A stretch of DNA of 64,000 bases from Croceimicrobium sp965228705 (lineage in GTDB: Bacteria > Bacteroidota > Bacteroidia > Flavobacteriales > Schleiferiaceae): NCBI RefSeq assembly GCF_965228705.1, contig NZ_OZ245832.1, positions 1,364,001 to 1,428,000 on the forward strand, in the 5' to 3' direction. Of this stretch, positions 52,312 to 61,912 are shown in pieces. Made by a program: the position numbers and the translations under genes. Position 1 is the stretch's first letter, and every line of letters starts with the position of its first letter. Under the pieces are notes generated by a model. That model was not told the DNA's origin and did no database searches. It worked only from the letters and a program-made list of their open reading frames with translations.

Positions 52312-53291
52312 TGCTCAAACGGCAAAAAGGCAGTGAGTGCCTCAATTGCGGCCAGATTATTGGCGATGCAAATTTTTGCAGCAATTGTGGCCAGGTAAAT
52401 GATACCCGACGTCTTACCTTCATTGAACTCATCGGTGAATCGCTGTCCAATTTCTTCGCCGTAGACGGTAGAATATTCCGCACCTTAAAGGATGTGCTTA
52501 TTAAGCCCGGAAAGGTAGCTACCGAATTCAGGCTGGGTAAAAGAGTGCGCTACATGAATCCCGTGCGCTTTTACTTTCTGGCCTCCATTCTTCTTATTAC
52601 TTCCATTCAGCTAAACCGCGATGCCAATCTTGTTAACAGTAATATTGATCAGGAAAGCATCAGCCGACTTAAAACCTTGAGTGATGAGGAGCGTGAAACA
52701 GCCATCCAAAAAGCGGAGGATAAGCTGAATAAATTTGAAGACCCCAGCATAATCATTCGCTTTTCTGCCATGAGCGATTACCTGATCGTTAAGCCCGAGA
52801 GCAGCAAAGAAGAGCTTTTCAATCGCTTGAAACTGGAACCGGGTTTCTGGAATGACTTTGCCTTTGAACAAGCTCAGAAAACTGCACGATTTGGACACAA
52901 TCAAAAAGATAATTTCGAGAGTTTTAATCGGGAACTCATCTCTAAACTGGTATGGATACTCTTTCTCTTTATCCCCATTTTAGGCCTGGTACTTAAACTC
53001 TTGTATTTCCGCCGCGATTTCTATTATCCGGAACATCTCTTCTTTACGCTTTATCAACAGGGACTCTTTTTCTTCATCTCCTTCCTATACAATCTGATAA
53101 TTGATAATCAGACGGTTTTCATTCTGATCATCTTATTGTATGGGGTGCATCTCTTTCTTGCAATGCACCGTTTTTATGGCCAAAGTTGGGGCAAGACCTT
53201 TTTTAAATACTTCCTTGTAAACCTCTTTGGTCTATTAAGTTTTATAGCCTTTTTTATGCTATCCCTGGTTTTGGTTTTCATTCTCATGTAA
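52311..53291 (+). CDS. DUF3667 zinc-ribbon membrane protein
   Basis: A 326-residue protein. An N-terminal zinc ribbon with Cys residues in CLNCGQIIGD and CSNCGQVNDT is followed by LGKRVRYMNPVRFYFLASIL and four or five membrane segments, some in the last third (LVWILFLFIPILGLVLKLLY, FFISFLYNLIIDNQTVFILI). This is the layout of DUF3667 proteins common in Bacteroidota. Function unknown. It starts on the stop of the previous gene. Confidence 0.8.
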   Translation: MLKRQKGSECLNCGQIIGDANFCSNCGQVNDTRRLTFIELIGESLSNFFAVDGRIFRTLKDVLIKPGKVATEFRLGKRVRYMNPVRFYFLASILLITSIQLNRDANLVNSNIDQESISRLKTLSDEERETAIQKAEDKLNKFEDPSIIIRFSAMSDYLIVKPESSKEELFNRLKLEPGFWNDFAFEQAQKTARFGHNQKDNFESFNRELISKLVWILFLFIPILGLVLKLLYFRRDFYYPEHLFFTLYQQGLFFFISFLYNLIIDNQTVFILIILLYGVHLFLAMHRFYGQSWGKTFFKYFLVNLFGLLSFIAFFMLSLVLVFILM

Positions 53292-53311
53292 GAAGGGCCT
53301 ACTTTTGTGGC

Positions 53312-54271
53312 ATGGAAAAAATGGGTTCCGATATTTCTTTAGCCGCCGAGCTCCTAAGTGAAGGACAAACAGTTGCTATCCCCACCGAAACCGTTTATGG
53401 CCTGGCAGCCAATGCCCTAAATGCTCAGGCAGTAGCGCAAATATTTGAGCTAAAGAAACGGCCCGCCTTTGACCCTTTAATTATTCATTTGGCTTCAGCC
53501 GATCACCTGGGCGACTACGTAAAAGATACCGGGCCTTATTTCGATGCCCTTTATCAAGCATTTAGCCCAGGTCCGCTTACCTATGTTTTCCCTAAGCAGG
53601 ATATTATTCCGGATATCGTTACTGCCGGGCATTCTACAGTAGCGGTGCGCTTTCCGGCCCATCCCCTCTGTCAATCCTTATTGCAAAAGCTCGATTTCCC
53701 ACTGGCTGCGCCTTCCGCTAATCTATTTGGTCGGGTTAGTCCTACCCAGGCTAATCATGTAGCAGGTCAATTTGGCGATAGTCTGGCTTATATTTTAGAT
53801 GGTGGTCCAGCCCAGGTAGGTTTAGAATCTACCATAATTGATTTGAGTCAGGATGAACCCATAGTCCTGCGCTTAGGCGGCTTAAGCCTGGAAGCGATTG
53901 AAGAAGTGCTGAGTCGAAAGGTACCCTATACCCGTAGCTCCAGTAGCAATCCTAAGGCCCCCGGAATGTTGAGTGCTCATTATTCACCCGGAATTCCCTT
54001 GACCCATGGCAATTTGGACTTAAACCTCAATAAGGTGGATCGTCAGCGCTGTGGCAGCATTAGCTTTTGCAAGAAGATTAGTGGTATTCCGGAAAAGCAT
54101 CAACGAATCCTCTCTCCTAATGGGGATTTAAAAGAAGCGGCCAGCAAGCTCTTCGCTGCCATGCGGAGCTTCGATAAAAATGAAGTGGATGTAATTCTGG
54201 CCGAAGAATTCCCCAACGAAGGTTTGGGTCGTGCTATAAACGATCGTTTAAGAAGGGCTTCCGTGGCTTGA
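53312..54271 (+). CDS. tsaC: L-threonylcarbamoyladenylate synthase (Sua5/TsaC)
   Basis: A 319-residue enzyme making threonylcarbamoyl-AMP from threonine, bicarbonate and ATP for the t6A37 modification of ANN-decoding tRNAs. The YrdC domain has TVAIPTETVYGLAANALN, KKRPAFDPLIIH and APSANLFGRVSPTQANHV, followed by a Sua5 C-terminal domain (about 230-319). Its length places it with the long Sua5 form. The start at 53312 gives a normal N-terminus; an inner Met is also possible. Confidence 0.93.
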   Translation: MEKMGSDISLAAELLSEGQTVAIPTETVYGLAANALNAQAVAQIFELKKRPAFDPLIIHLASADHLGDYVKDTGPYFDALYQAFSPGPLTYVFPKQDIIPDIVTAGHSTVAVRFPAHPLCQSLLQKLDFPLAAPSANLFGRVSPTQANHVAGQFGDSLAYILDGGPAQVGLESTIIDLSQDEPIVLRLGGLSLEAIEEVLSRKVPYTRSSSSNPKAPGMLSAHYSPGIPLTHGNLDLNLNKVDRQRCGSISFCKKISGIPEKHQRILSPNGDLKEAASKLFAAMRSFDKNEVDVILAEEFPNEGLGRAINDRLRRASVA

Positions 54272-55021
54272 TCCCGGATTAAAAACCGCTTCCCGCTTTT
54301 TGCGCAATTCGAAATTCTGCCCAAGATAAACCCGACGAACCTGCTCATCCGAAGCCAATTCCTCTGCCGATCCCGATTTTAATATCTGCCCTTCAAACAT
54401 CAAATAGGTACGATCGGTAATAGCGAGGGTTTCCTGCACATTGTGGTCGGTTATTAAGATACCAATGTTTTTGCTTTTTAATGAAGCAACAATACTTTGA
54501 ATGTCTTCCACAGCAATGGGATCTACACCCGCGAAGGGCTCATCCAATAAAATAAAGTTAGGATCTACCGCTAAAGCTCGGGCAATCTCAGTACGCCGGC
54601 GTTCGCCACCCGAAAGTAAATCTCCCCGGTTTTTACGGATATGCTGCAAGCCAAATTCTTCGAGCAGGGACTCCAACTTTTTCTTTTGTTCTGCCTTGGA
54701 GAGCTTGGTCATTTGCAAAACGCCCATGATATTCTCCTCCACACTAAGCTTTCGGAAAACACTGGCTTCCTGCGCCAGATAACCAATGCCCTTTTGAGCG
54801 CGCTTGTACATTGGGTCAGTAGTGATTTCTTGCTGATCTATAAATACCTGTCCTTCATTAGGTTTTATAAGGCCAACCACCATGTAGAAGCTGGTAGTTT
54901 TCCCGGCACCATTAGGACCTAAAAGGCCTACGATTTCCCCTTGCTTAACCTGAAAGCTCACGCCTTTCACTACGGTTCGGGAGCGGTATTTCTTTACAAT
55001 ATTCTCTGCGCGTAAAATCAT
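54248..55021 (-). CDS. lptB: LPS export ABC transporter ATPase LptB
   Basis: A 257-residue ATPase powering LPS transport to the outer membrane. Walker A GLLGPNGAGKTTSFYM, signature LLSGGERRRTEIARAL, Walker B FILLDEPFAGVDP and the H-loop ITDHNVQ are all clear. The signature is LptB-like (YLxQExSVFRKLSVEEN). The last codons overlap the Sua5 gene end by 24 bp, tail to tail. It follows tatC by 1 bp. Confidence 0.95.
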   Translation of the reverse strand: MILRAENIVKKYRSRTVVKGVSFQVKQGEIVGLLGPNGAGKTTSFYMVVGLIKPNEGQVFIDQQEITTDPMYKRAQKGIGYLAQEASVFRKLSVEENIMGVLQMTKLSKAEQKKKLESLLEEFGLQHIRKNRGDLLSGGERRRTEIARALAVDPNFILLDEPFAGVDPIAVEDIQSIVASLKSKNIGILITDHNVQETLAITDRTYLMFEGQILKSGSAEELASDEQVRRVYLGQNFELRKKREAVFNPGSSHGSPS

Positions 55022-55022
55022 C

Positions 55023-55856
55023 CTAGTCTTTTTTAGCCGGTACTTTCAGCTCTTTCAATTGTCTCTTTTCCAAGCGGGCTGCAATCCGAATACTTATCTC
55101 GTACAAAATAAAGATTGGGAAGGAAACCAAAATCTGGCTTGCCACATCCGGAGGGGTAATTACCGCCGAAAGCACCAGAATCAAAACGATGGCATGGCGT
55201 CGATATTTCCTGAGGAAATCTGCCGTAACCAAACCACTGCGTGCCAGGAAGTAAATCACCACCGGCAATTCAAAGATAATGCCGGTTGCCAGGGTAACGG
55301 TACTCACGGTAGAGATATACGAATTGAGGTCGATCAGATTATTAATCTCATCACTAATAGTATAAGAACCTAAAAACTGCAGGGATAAGGGTACAATCAG
55401 ATAATATCCGAAAGAAACCCCCATCAAAAACAATATTCCACCAAAGAATAAAACCCAGCGGGAGTAGCGGCGTTCGGTCGATTTCAGGCCGGGAGCCACA
55501 AAGCGCCAAAACTCGTACAATACATAGGGGAAGGCCAAAATAAATCCCGCAATCAAGGAAACCCAGATGTGCGTTGAGAACTGGCCTGCCATTCGGGTAT
55601 TCAGAATTTTAAAGGGCATTTCACTGAGGCAGAATAACTCTGTATTACTAATTTCGCGCGAAATAGTGCAAAAAAGTTCGTAAGTGAAGAAGTCGGGCTG
55701 CTTAGGTCCAAATATGATTACATCGAATAAAATGCTTTTACCCAAGAAGGCCAACATGGCCATAAGCATGATTGCCAATGTTGATCGTATAAGGTGCCAA
55801 CGTAGAACTTCCAGATGTTCGAGGAAGGACATGTGATCACTTTCTGCCTTTGCCAT
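55023..55856 (-). CDS. tatC: Twin-arginine translocase subunit TatC
   Basis: A 277-residue inner-membrane protein with six helices. The N-terminal MSFLEHLEVLRWHLIRS and later KSTERRYSRWVLFFGGILFL and RSGLVTADFLRKYRRHAIV are standard TatC segments. It binds twin-arginine signal peptides and, with TatA, exports folded proteins. It carries an extended first loop, as in many Bacteroidota. It is the first gene of a leftward tatC-lptB pair. Confidence 0.95.
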   Translation of the reverse strand: MAKAESDHMSFLEHLEVLRWHLIRSTLAIMLMAMLAFLGKSILFDVIIFGPKQPDFFTYELFCTISREISNTELFCLSEMPFKILNTRMAGQFSTHIWVSLIAGFILAFPYVLYEFWRFVAPGLKSTERRYSRWVLFFGGILFLMGVSFGYYLIVPLSLQFLGSYTISDEINNLIDLNSYISTVSTVTLATGIIFELPVVIYFLARSGLVTADFLRKYRRHAIVLILVLSAVITPPDVASQILVSFPIFILYEISIRIAARLEKRQLKELKVPAKKD

Positions 55857-55986
55857 TAGTATTTCAAAAATTGCTGCAAAGTTGCTAAATTTTAGCTGTG
55901 AAACGGAAGCGATTCCGGGGAAGATTTATTTGCTCGCACGAGGCTATAATTAGTATATTTAAAGAAATTAATAAGACACGTAAGTA

Positions 55987-58185
55987 TTGGGAACGCAAAT
56001 TTCCACGGCTCAAGCGCATTTAAAACGCTTTTTTGGTTTTGGCCAATTTAAGGGCAATCAAGAGGCCGTAATCGAAAACGTACTTGCTGGCAACGACACT
56101 TTTGTGATCATGCCTACCGGCGGAGGCAAATCGCTCTGCTACCAATTACCGGCCATTATGCAGGACGGTACCGCCATAGTTGTATCACCCCTCATTGCCC
56201 TGATGAAAAATCAGGTAGATAGTCTACGAGGCTTTGCCGATGAGGCGGGGATTGCCCATGTACTCAATTCATCTCTTAGCAAAAGGGATGTGGAGCAGGT
56301 GAAGTCTGATATTGTAAATGGCATTACCAAATTGCTCTATGTGGCTCCGGAATCCCTCACCAAAGAAGAGAATATTGAGTTCCTTCGCTCGGTGGAGATT
56401 TCCTTCTTTGCAATTGATGAGGCCCATTGTATTTCGGAATGGGGGCATGATTTCCGGCCCGAATACCGCAATCTTAAGCAGATCATCCGCAAAATCGGGC
56501 GTAAGCCTATTATTGGCCTGACTGCCACGGCTACTCCAAAAGTGCAAAGCGATATTCAGAAGAACCTGGGCATGGAAGATGCCGAGGTCTTCAAAGCTTC
56601 CTTTAACCGTCCTAACCTCTTTTATGAGGTACGCCCCAAAACCAAAAATGTAGATCGCGATATCATTCGCTTCATTAAAAAGAATGAAGGTAAGAGTGGT
56701 ATTATCTACTGCCTGAGCCGTAAAAAGGTGGAAGAATTGGCCCAAACCCTGCAGGTGAACGGCATCAATTCCCTGCCCTATCATGCTGGTTTAGATGCAG
56801 GTACCCGCTCTCGTCATCAGGACGCCTTCCTAATGGAAGAAGCAGATGTAATTGTGGCAACCATAGCCTTTGGGATGGGAATCGATAAACCCGATGTGCG
56901 TTTTGTGATTCACTACGACATGCCCAAGAGCCTAGAGAGCTATTATCAGGAAACCGGTCGCGCCGGACGTGATGGTGGCGAAGGACATTGCCTGGCTTTC
57001 TATTCTTACAAAGACGTAGAAAAGCTGGAGAAATTCCTCAATGGTAAGCCGGTATCAGAACAGGAGATTGGCATGCAGCTCTTGCAAGAAGTGATCGCTT
57101 ATGCGGAAACCGCCATGAATCGAAGGAAGTTCATCCTGCATTATTTTGGGGAAGCTTTTGATGAAGAAAATGGACCCGGAGCGAAAAACGACGACAACAG
57201 TCAAAATCCGCGCAAGCAATTTGATGCTCGTGAGGATCTAAAAACAGTATTGGAAACCATCATAGCTACTGCGCAGCGCTTTAAAGCAAAATCAGTAGTG
57301 GATACACTAACCGGAACCCTCAACTCCATTACCAAGCAATATAAAGTTCAAGATCTGCCTGTTTTTAATATGGGTGCAGATAAGGACGAAAAGCATTGGA
57401 TGGCGGTAATCCGTCAAGCTATCGTACAAGGCTTTCTGCGCAAGGATATCGAAAAGTATGGAGTGCTCTTTATCAGCGAAAAAGGACAGGCTTTCTTGAA
57501 AGAACCGGGTCCCTTCTTGATTGCTGAGGATCACGACTATGAAGAAGAAGCTGGTCAGGAGGAGATTATTTCCGAACAAAAAGCTGGCGCCTCCTTTGAT
57601 CCGGAGCTCTTTAAGATGTTGAAGGAACTCACCCGTAAAGTGGCCAAATCCAAAGGTCTGCCTCCTTTTACGGTATTCCAGGAACCTTCTTTAAATGAGA
57701 TGGCTCTACACTACCCTACCAGCCTCGATGAATTGAAGCAAATTTCAGGAGTTGGCGAAGGGAAAGCCCGTAAGTTTGGAGCTCCTTTCCTAGAGCTGAT
57801 CAGCAAATACGTGGAGGACAATAATATCGAGAAAGGCGATGGCTTGCTGGTGAAATCGGTGGTGAATAAGTCCGGATTGAAGGTGTATATTATTCAGAGC
57901 ACCGACCGTAAACTGCCGCTCGAAGATATTGCCGCGGCCAAGGGCCTTAGTATGGATGACCTGGTTACGGAAATTGAGCATATTGTTCATTCGGGTACCA
58001 AGGTCAATCTCGACTATGTTTTGGAGGATCTCTTCGATGAAGATCAATTGGAAGAAGTGCATGAATATTTCATGGAAGCCGAGTCCGATGAACTGCAAGA
58101 GGCTTATGATGAGTTTGATGGCGATTACAGTGAAGAAGAATTGCGATTAATGCGCATCAAATTCATGAGTGAAGTAGCGAACTAA
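55987..58185 (+). CDS. recQ: ATP-dependent DNA helicase RecQ, zinc site lost
   Basis: A 732-residue 3'-5' helicase. Walker A MPTGGGKSLCYQLPA (Lys48), DEAH box IDEAHCISEWGHDF (Asp144-His147) and motif VI QETGRAGRDG are intact, followed by winged-helix and HRDC domains (HRDC near 555-635). The zinc region that normally holds four cysteines (CRRK...CGNCDNC) reads AMNRRKFILHYFGEA followed by a Gly/Asn/Asp-rich stretch with no Cys (about 377-408). The start is TTG at 55987. Function is likely kept, but the fold must be stabilised otherwise. Confidence 0.93.
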   Translation: MGTQISTAQAHLKRFFGFGQFKGNQEAVIENVLAGNDTFVIMPTGGGKSLCYQLPAIMQDGTAIVVSPLIALMKNQVDSLRGFADEAGIAHVLNSSLSKRDVEQVKSDIVNGITKLLYVAPESLTKEENIEFLRSVEISFFAIDEAHCISEWGHDFRPEYRNLKQIIRKIGRKPIIGLTATATPKVQSDIQKNLGMEDAEVFKASFNRPNLFYEVRPKTKNVDRDIIRFIKKNEGKSGIIYCLSRKKVEELAQTLQVNGINSLPYHAGLDAGTRSRHQDAFLMEEADVIVATIAFGMGIDKPDVRFVIHYDMPKSLESYYQETGRAGRDGGEGHCLAFYSYKDVEKLEKFLNGKPVSEQEIGMQLLQEVIAYAETAMNRRKFILHYFGEAFDEENGPGAKNDDNSQNPRKQFDAREDLKTVLETIIATAQRFKAKSVVDTLTGTLNSITKQYKVQDLPVFNMGADKDEKHWMAVIRQAIVQGFLRKDIEKYGVLFISEKGQAFLKEPGPFLIAEDHDYEEEAGQEEIISEQKAGASFDPELFKMLKELTRKVAKSKGLPPFTVFQEPSLNEMALHYPTSLDELKQISGVGEGKARKFGAPFLELISKYVEDNNIEKGDGLLVKSVVNKSGLKVYIIQSTDRKLPLEDIAAAKGLSMDDLVTEIEHIVHSGTKVNLDYVLEDLFDEDQLEEVHEYFMEAESDELQEAYDEFDGDYSEEELRLMRIKFMSEVAN

Positions 58186-58219
58186 TTAATTTAGCCCTGA
58201 GCTAAAATTCTCTTTTTTA

Positions 58220-58771
58220 ATGCAAATTATTGAAACGCCCATTCAGGGCTTATTGGAGATTGTCCCCCGAGTTTTTGGCGATGATCGCGGCTATTTTTTT
58301 GAAGCTTACAACAAAGCAATTTTTGAAAACTTCGGAGTGAATTTCGAATTTGTTCAGGACAATCAGTCAATGAGCAATAAAGGGGTTTTACGGGGTATGC
58401 ATTTTCAAAATCCTCCTCATGCTCAAGGCAAATTAGTTCGCGTTATTCAAGGGGCTGTTTTAGATGTGGTGGTCGATATCCGAAAAGGCTCCCCTACCTA
58501 TGGTCAGCATCATAAAGTAAGGCTCACAGGTGAGAACAAATTGATGTTTTGGATTCCTCCCGGCTTTGCACATGGCTTTGTTACTTTGGAAGACAACACC
58601 ATCTTTACTTACAAATGCACCAGTTTTTTCAATAAAGAAAGTGAAGGCTCCGTTTTATGGAACGACCCGGCATTAAATATTGATTGGGGAATTGATAATC
58701 CGATACTTTCGGATAAAGACCGTGAATCGCGTCCCCTTTCTGAACTCGACTCTCAATTTAGATTCTCATGA
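58220..58771 (+). CDS. rfbC: dTDP-4-dehydrorhamnose 3,5-epimerase
   Basis: A 183-residue cupin-fold enzyme of dTDP-L-rhamnose synthesis. Typical segments are GDDRGYFFEAYN, QDNQSMSNKGVLRGMHFQNP and PPGFAHGFVTLEDNTIFTYK. Catalytic His in GMHFQ and Asp/Tyr partners are present. It makes precursors of surface polysaccharide. The last 4 bp overlap the lytic transglycosylase start. Confidence 0.95.
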   Translation: MQIIETPIQGLLEIVPRVFGDDRGYFFEAYNKAIFENFGVNFEFVQDNQSMSNKGVLRGMHFQNPPHAQGKLVRVIQGAVLDVVVDIRKGSPTYGQHHKVRLTGENKLMFWIPPGFAHGFVTLEDNTIFTYKCTSFFNKESEGSVLWNDPALNIDWGIDNPILSDKDRESRPLSELDSQFRFS

Positions 58772-59748
58772 AACTCCGCGTAGAACAAATAAGTATGGCT
58801 CTGGGACTGATAGGCATCAGTACCCTCTTAATTTTCGCTCGCTATGGTGAGCGCGATGATGTGGGCCAGAAAGAAGATTTTAAAGACAATTACTCCATCT
58901 ACAGTCTGCCTATTCCCGAGCATTTAGATTTCGCTGGGGAGGAGGTACCTCTTGATGACCCTCAGGTGGTGGAGGCCTTTGATCGTGAATTATTGGTAAA
59001 CACCTATTGGCAAAGTCAAACCCTCTTATTTATCAAGCGTTCTGCTCGTCATTTCCCTACCATTGAAAAGATCCTTAAAGAAAATGGGGTACCGGTTGAT
59101 TTCAAATATCTGCCCTTAGTGGAATCAGGCCTTACCCCCATTGTTTCGCCCGCCGGAGCCGTTGGTTTTTGGCAAATCATGGAAAGCACTGGTAAGCAAT
59201 ACGGATTGGAGATTGATCGTGAAGTGGATGAGCGTTATCATGTTGAAAAAGCCACCCGCGTGGCCTGTGCTTATTTGAAAGAGGCTTATGCCGAATTTGG
59301 CTCCTGGACTTTGGCCGCCGCTTCTTACAATATGGGAATCAGTGGCTTAAAAAAGCAAATGGAACGCCAGCGCGAAAATTCTTATTATGCCTTGAACTTA
59401 AATCCGGAAACGGCCCGTTATGTATACAGACTACTAGCCGTGAAGGAAATCCTGGAAGATCCGGAACAATATGGTTTTCATGTAAGAGCTAAAGATCGTT
59501 ATCTACCCCAGGAAACATTTACGGTTAAAGTAGACAGCAGCATCAGCCACGTTGCTTACCTAAATGAGAAATACGGCATTAATTATCGCATTCTCAAGTA
59601 TTACAATCCTTGGTTAAGGATGGAGAATCTGCCTAATCCTCAGTCGAAGGTTTATGAATTTGTGATTCCTAAAAAAGCTAGTAATACACAGGATCAACCT
59701 TTTGACCCGCCCGTTACGCAACCGGCTGCCGAACAAAGTAACAACTAA
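58768..59748 (+). CDS. Lytic murein transglycosylase (SLT, MltD-like)
   Basis: A 326-residue protein with an N-terminal signal anchor (about 8-26). The SLT core has the catalytic glutamate in PLVESGLTPIVSPAGAVGFWQ, followed by RVACAYLKEAYAEFGSWTLA and AAASYNMG. A C-terminal LysM-like segment binds peptidoglycan (VAYLNEKYGINYRILKYYNP). It cleaves between MurNAc and GlcNAc forming an anhydro end. It overlaps rfbC by 4 bp. Confidence 0.9.
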   Translation: MKLRVEQISMALGLIGISTLLIFARYGERDDVGQKEDFKDNYSIYSLPIPEHLDFAGEEVPLDDPQVVEAFDRELLVNTYWQSQTLLFIKRSARHFPTIEKILKENGVPVDFKYLPLVESGLTPIVSPAGAVGFWQIMESTGKQYGLEIDREVDERYHVEKATRVACAYLKEAYAEFGSWTLAAASYNMGISGLKKQMERQRENSYYALNLNPETARYVYRLLAVKEILEDPEQYGFHVRAKDRYLPQETFTVKVDSSISHVAYLNEKYGINYRILKYYNPWLRMENLPNPQSKVYEFVIPKKASNTQDQPFDPPVTQPAAEQSNN

Positions 59749-59759
59749 AAAACAGCCCT

Positions 59760-60047
59760 ATGGAAGCTCCTAAATTGCCCAGTTTTATTCGTCAGAACAA
59801 GCACAAGACTTTCGAATTTCAACCTCGCTATTACAGTGAATCCAAAGAGCGTATCGATAATTTGCGCCAGAAATATCACGGTACGGAAGAAAGCCCAAAG
59901 CCCGAACGCAGAGCCAGTATGCTTAGAGATGAAATGGCTTTGAACTGGAAAGGGAGCCGACAATCCAATGTGAGCTCTTCCAACCGTAAATTGCTGTATA
60001 TCATTGTTGGCCTTGCGGCCCTTACCTACTATTTAATCATGAATTAA
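59760..60047 (+). CDS. Small tail-anchored membrane protein
   Basis: A 95-residue basic protein with one C-terminal membrane segment (LLYIIVGLAALTYYLIMN). The charged N-terminal part contains HKTFEFQPRYYSESKERIDN. The same small gene occurs between a lytic transglycosylase and mutL in other Flavobacteriia, from memory. Function unknown. Its stop shares a base with the mutL start. Confidence 0.7.
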   Translation: MEAPKLPSFIRQNKHKTFEFQPRYYSESKERIDNLRQKYHGTEESPKPERRASMLRDEMALNWKGSRQSNVSSSNRKLLYIIVGLAALTYYLIMN

Positions 60048-61912
60048 TGGCAGATATCATCAGGCTTTTGCCCGATAATGTAGCCAACCAAATTGCCGCT
60101 GGTGAAGTGGTGCAGCGCCCTGCATCAGTGGTTAAAGAGCTGCTCGAAAACAGTGTGGATGCCGATGCCTCGGAAGTGCATCTGGTCGTTAATGAAAGTG
60201 GAAAGACCCTAATCCAGGTAAGCGATAATGGTAAGGGCATGAGCGAAACCGATGCCCGTATGGCCTTGGAACGTCATGCCACTTCCAAGATTCAAAAAGC
60301 AGAAGATATCTTCAGCATCCTTACCAAGGGCTTCCGTGGTGAAGCCCTCGCCTCTATTGCGGCGGTGGCAAAATTGCAAATGCGTACCCGCTTAAGAGGT
60401 AGCGAGCTAGGCACTGAACTTAAAGTCGCAGCCAACGAAATCGAATCACAGGAGTTTTGCCAATGTCCGGAAGGGACCACCATTAAGGTGCAAAACCTCT
60501 TTTACAATATTCCCGCCCGTCGGAATTTCCTGAAATCCAATCAAGTAGAACTGCGTCATATTATCGATGAGTTCGAAAGAGTGGCCATGGCCCATCCTGA
60601 GGTAGCCTTCCGCTTTGAGCATAATAATTCTGAGCTCTTTCATTTAGAGCCCAGTACCCTGCGTCAGCGGATCGTAAACATCTTTGGTAAGCGCTATAAT
60701 GAAAAGCTGGTGCCGGTAAGTGAGGATACCGAACTGATCAAACTGGAAGGATTTGTAGGGAAACCCGAATTCGCCAAGAAAAGTCGGGGTGAGCAATTCT
60801 TCTTCGTGAATCATCGCTATATCCGCAATCCTTATTTGCATAAGGCGGTGCAAAAAGCCTTTGAAGGATTATTGCAGGATGATAGTCATCCTAGCTACTT
60901 CCTCTTTATGGAGCTGGATCCGGCCCGCATTGATGTGAATATCCACCCCACCAAAACGGAAATCAAATTTGAAGATGAAAGGGTGATTCACAGCATCATT
61001 CGTACCGCCGTAAAACATTCCTTAGGTCAATATAATATTGCGCCCAGCCTCGATTTTGAACATGATCAGCAATATGCCCCTCCTCCCCCCACTCATAAAA
61101 GTGTAGAGGCTCCGGGTATTTATATTGATCCTAATTTCAATCCCTTCCATAAGGAAGCTGAAAAACCCGCTGTGTCAGGTTCTAATACCAGTCGACCCAG
61201 CTCCGGTTCTAGCTCTTTTGGCGGAAGCGGATACAGTAATCCTCGTCCAACTTCAAGAGAAAGCCATCAATGGGAATCCTTGTTGAGTCAGATTCCGGAA
61301 ATCCCGGACGAAGCCGAACAAAGTCAGTTGATTCCAGAGGAAGGCCTGAATAAGGTGGCTTATATTCAAGTAGGCAGAAAATACCTTTTAAAAGCCCATG
61401 GAGAAGGCTTAATGCTGATCCATCAGGCCAGAGCCCATCAAAGAATCATCTTTGAAAAAATGATGGCTTCCCTGGCCAATCAGCAGGTAGCAGCCCAGCA
61501 ATTACTCTTTCCGGTTCAAGTGACCTTTAGCGCTGGTGATTTTAGTCAGATTAAAGAGCTCTTACCCACCTTAAGGGAAATGGGCTTTGATTTGGATGAG
61601 TTTGGGCAAAAAGAATTAATTGTCCACGGTATCCCCCTCTTTTTAGAGAACCCCGATCTGGATCAGATTTTACATCAGTTATTAGAGGAGGCAAAAGATT
61701 ACAATAGCCATAGTAAGGAGGAGCTGCAAGAAAAAATGGCGGCCGAAATGGCCAAAGTGGCAGCTTTAAAAGTAGGCACCGTTCTTGAACCTCAGGCCAT
61801 GGCGCATTTGGTTGATGAACTCTTTGGCTGCTCTTCCCCGTATATTAGTCCTGAAGGTCGCCCTACTATCATTAACCTGGCCCTAAACGATTTGGATAAA
61901 ACATTTACGTAA
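60047..61912 (+). CDS. mutL: DNA mismatch repair protein MutL (endonuclease motif degenerate)
   Basis: A 621-residue protein. The GHKL ATPase motifs are intact: ELLENSVDADASEV, VSDNGKGMSETD and FRGEALASIAAV. The C-terminal dimer domain should hold DQHAxxE and CPHGRP-like metal ligands in endonuclease-type MutLs. Here the first reads IHQARAHQR (residues 458-466) and the last SPEGRP, so nicking activity may be absent or altered. Loss or change may be shared by the lineage. It links MutS recognition to repair. Confidence 0.93.
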   Translation: MADIIRLLPDNVANQIAAGEVVQRPASVVKELLENSVDADASEVHLVVNESGKTLIQVSDNGKGMSETDARMALERHATSKIQKAEDIFSILTKGFRGEALASIAAVAKLQMRTRLRGSELGTELKVAANEIESQEFCQCPEGTTIKVQNLFYNIPARRNFLKSNQVELRHIIDEFERVAMAHPEVAFRFEHNNSELFHLEPSTLRQRIVNIFGKRYNEKLVPVSEDTELIKLEGFVGKPEFAKKSRGEQFFFVNHRYIRNPYLHKAVQKAFEGLLQDDSHPSYFLFMELDPARIDVNIHPTKTEIKFEDERVIHSIIRTAVKHSLGQYNIAPSLDFEHDQQYAPPPPTHKSVEAPGIYIDPNFNPFHKEAEKPAVSGSNTSRPSSGSSSFGGSGYSNPRPTSRESHQWESLLSQIPEIPDEAEQSQLIPEEGLNKVAYIQVGRKYLLKAHGEGLMLIHQARAHQRIIFEKMMASLANQQVAAQQLLFPVQVTFSAGDFSQIKELLPTLREMGFDLDEFGQKELIVHGIPLFLENPDLDQILHQLLEEAKDYNSHSKEELQEKMAAEMAKVAALKVGTVLEPQAMAHLVDELFGCSSPYISPEGRPTIINLALNDLDKTFT

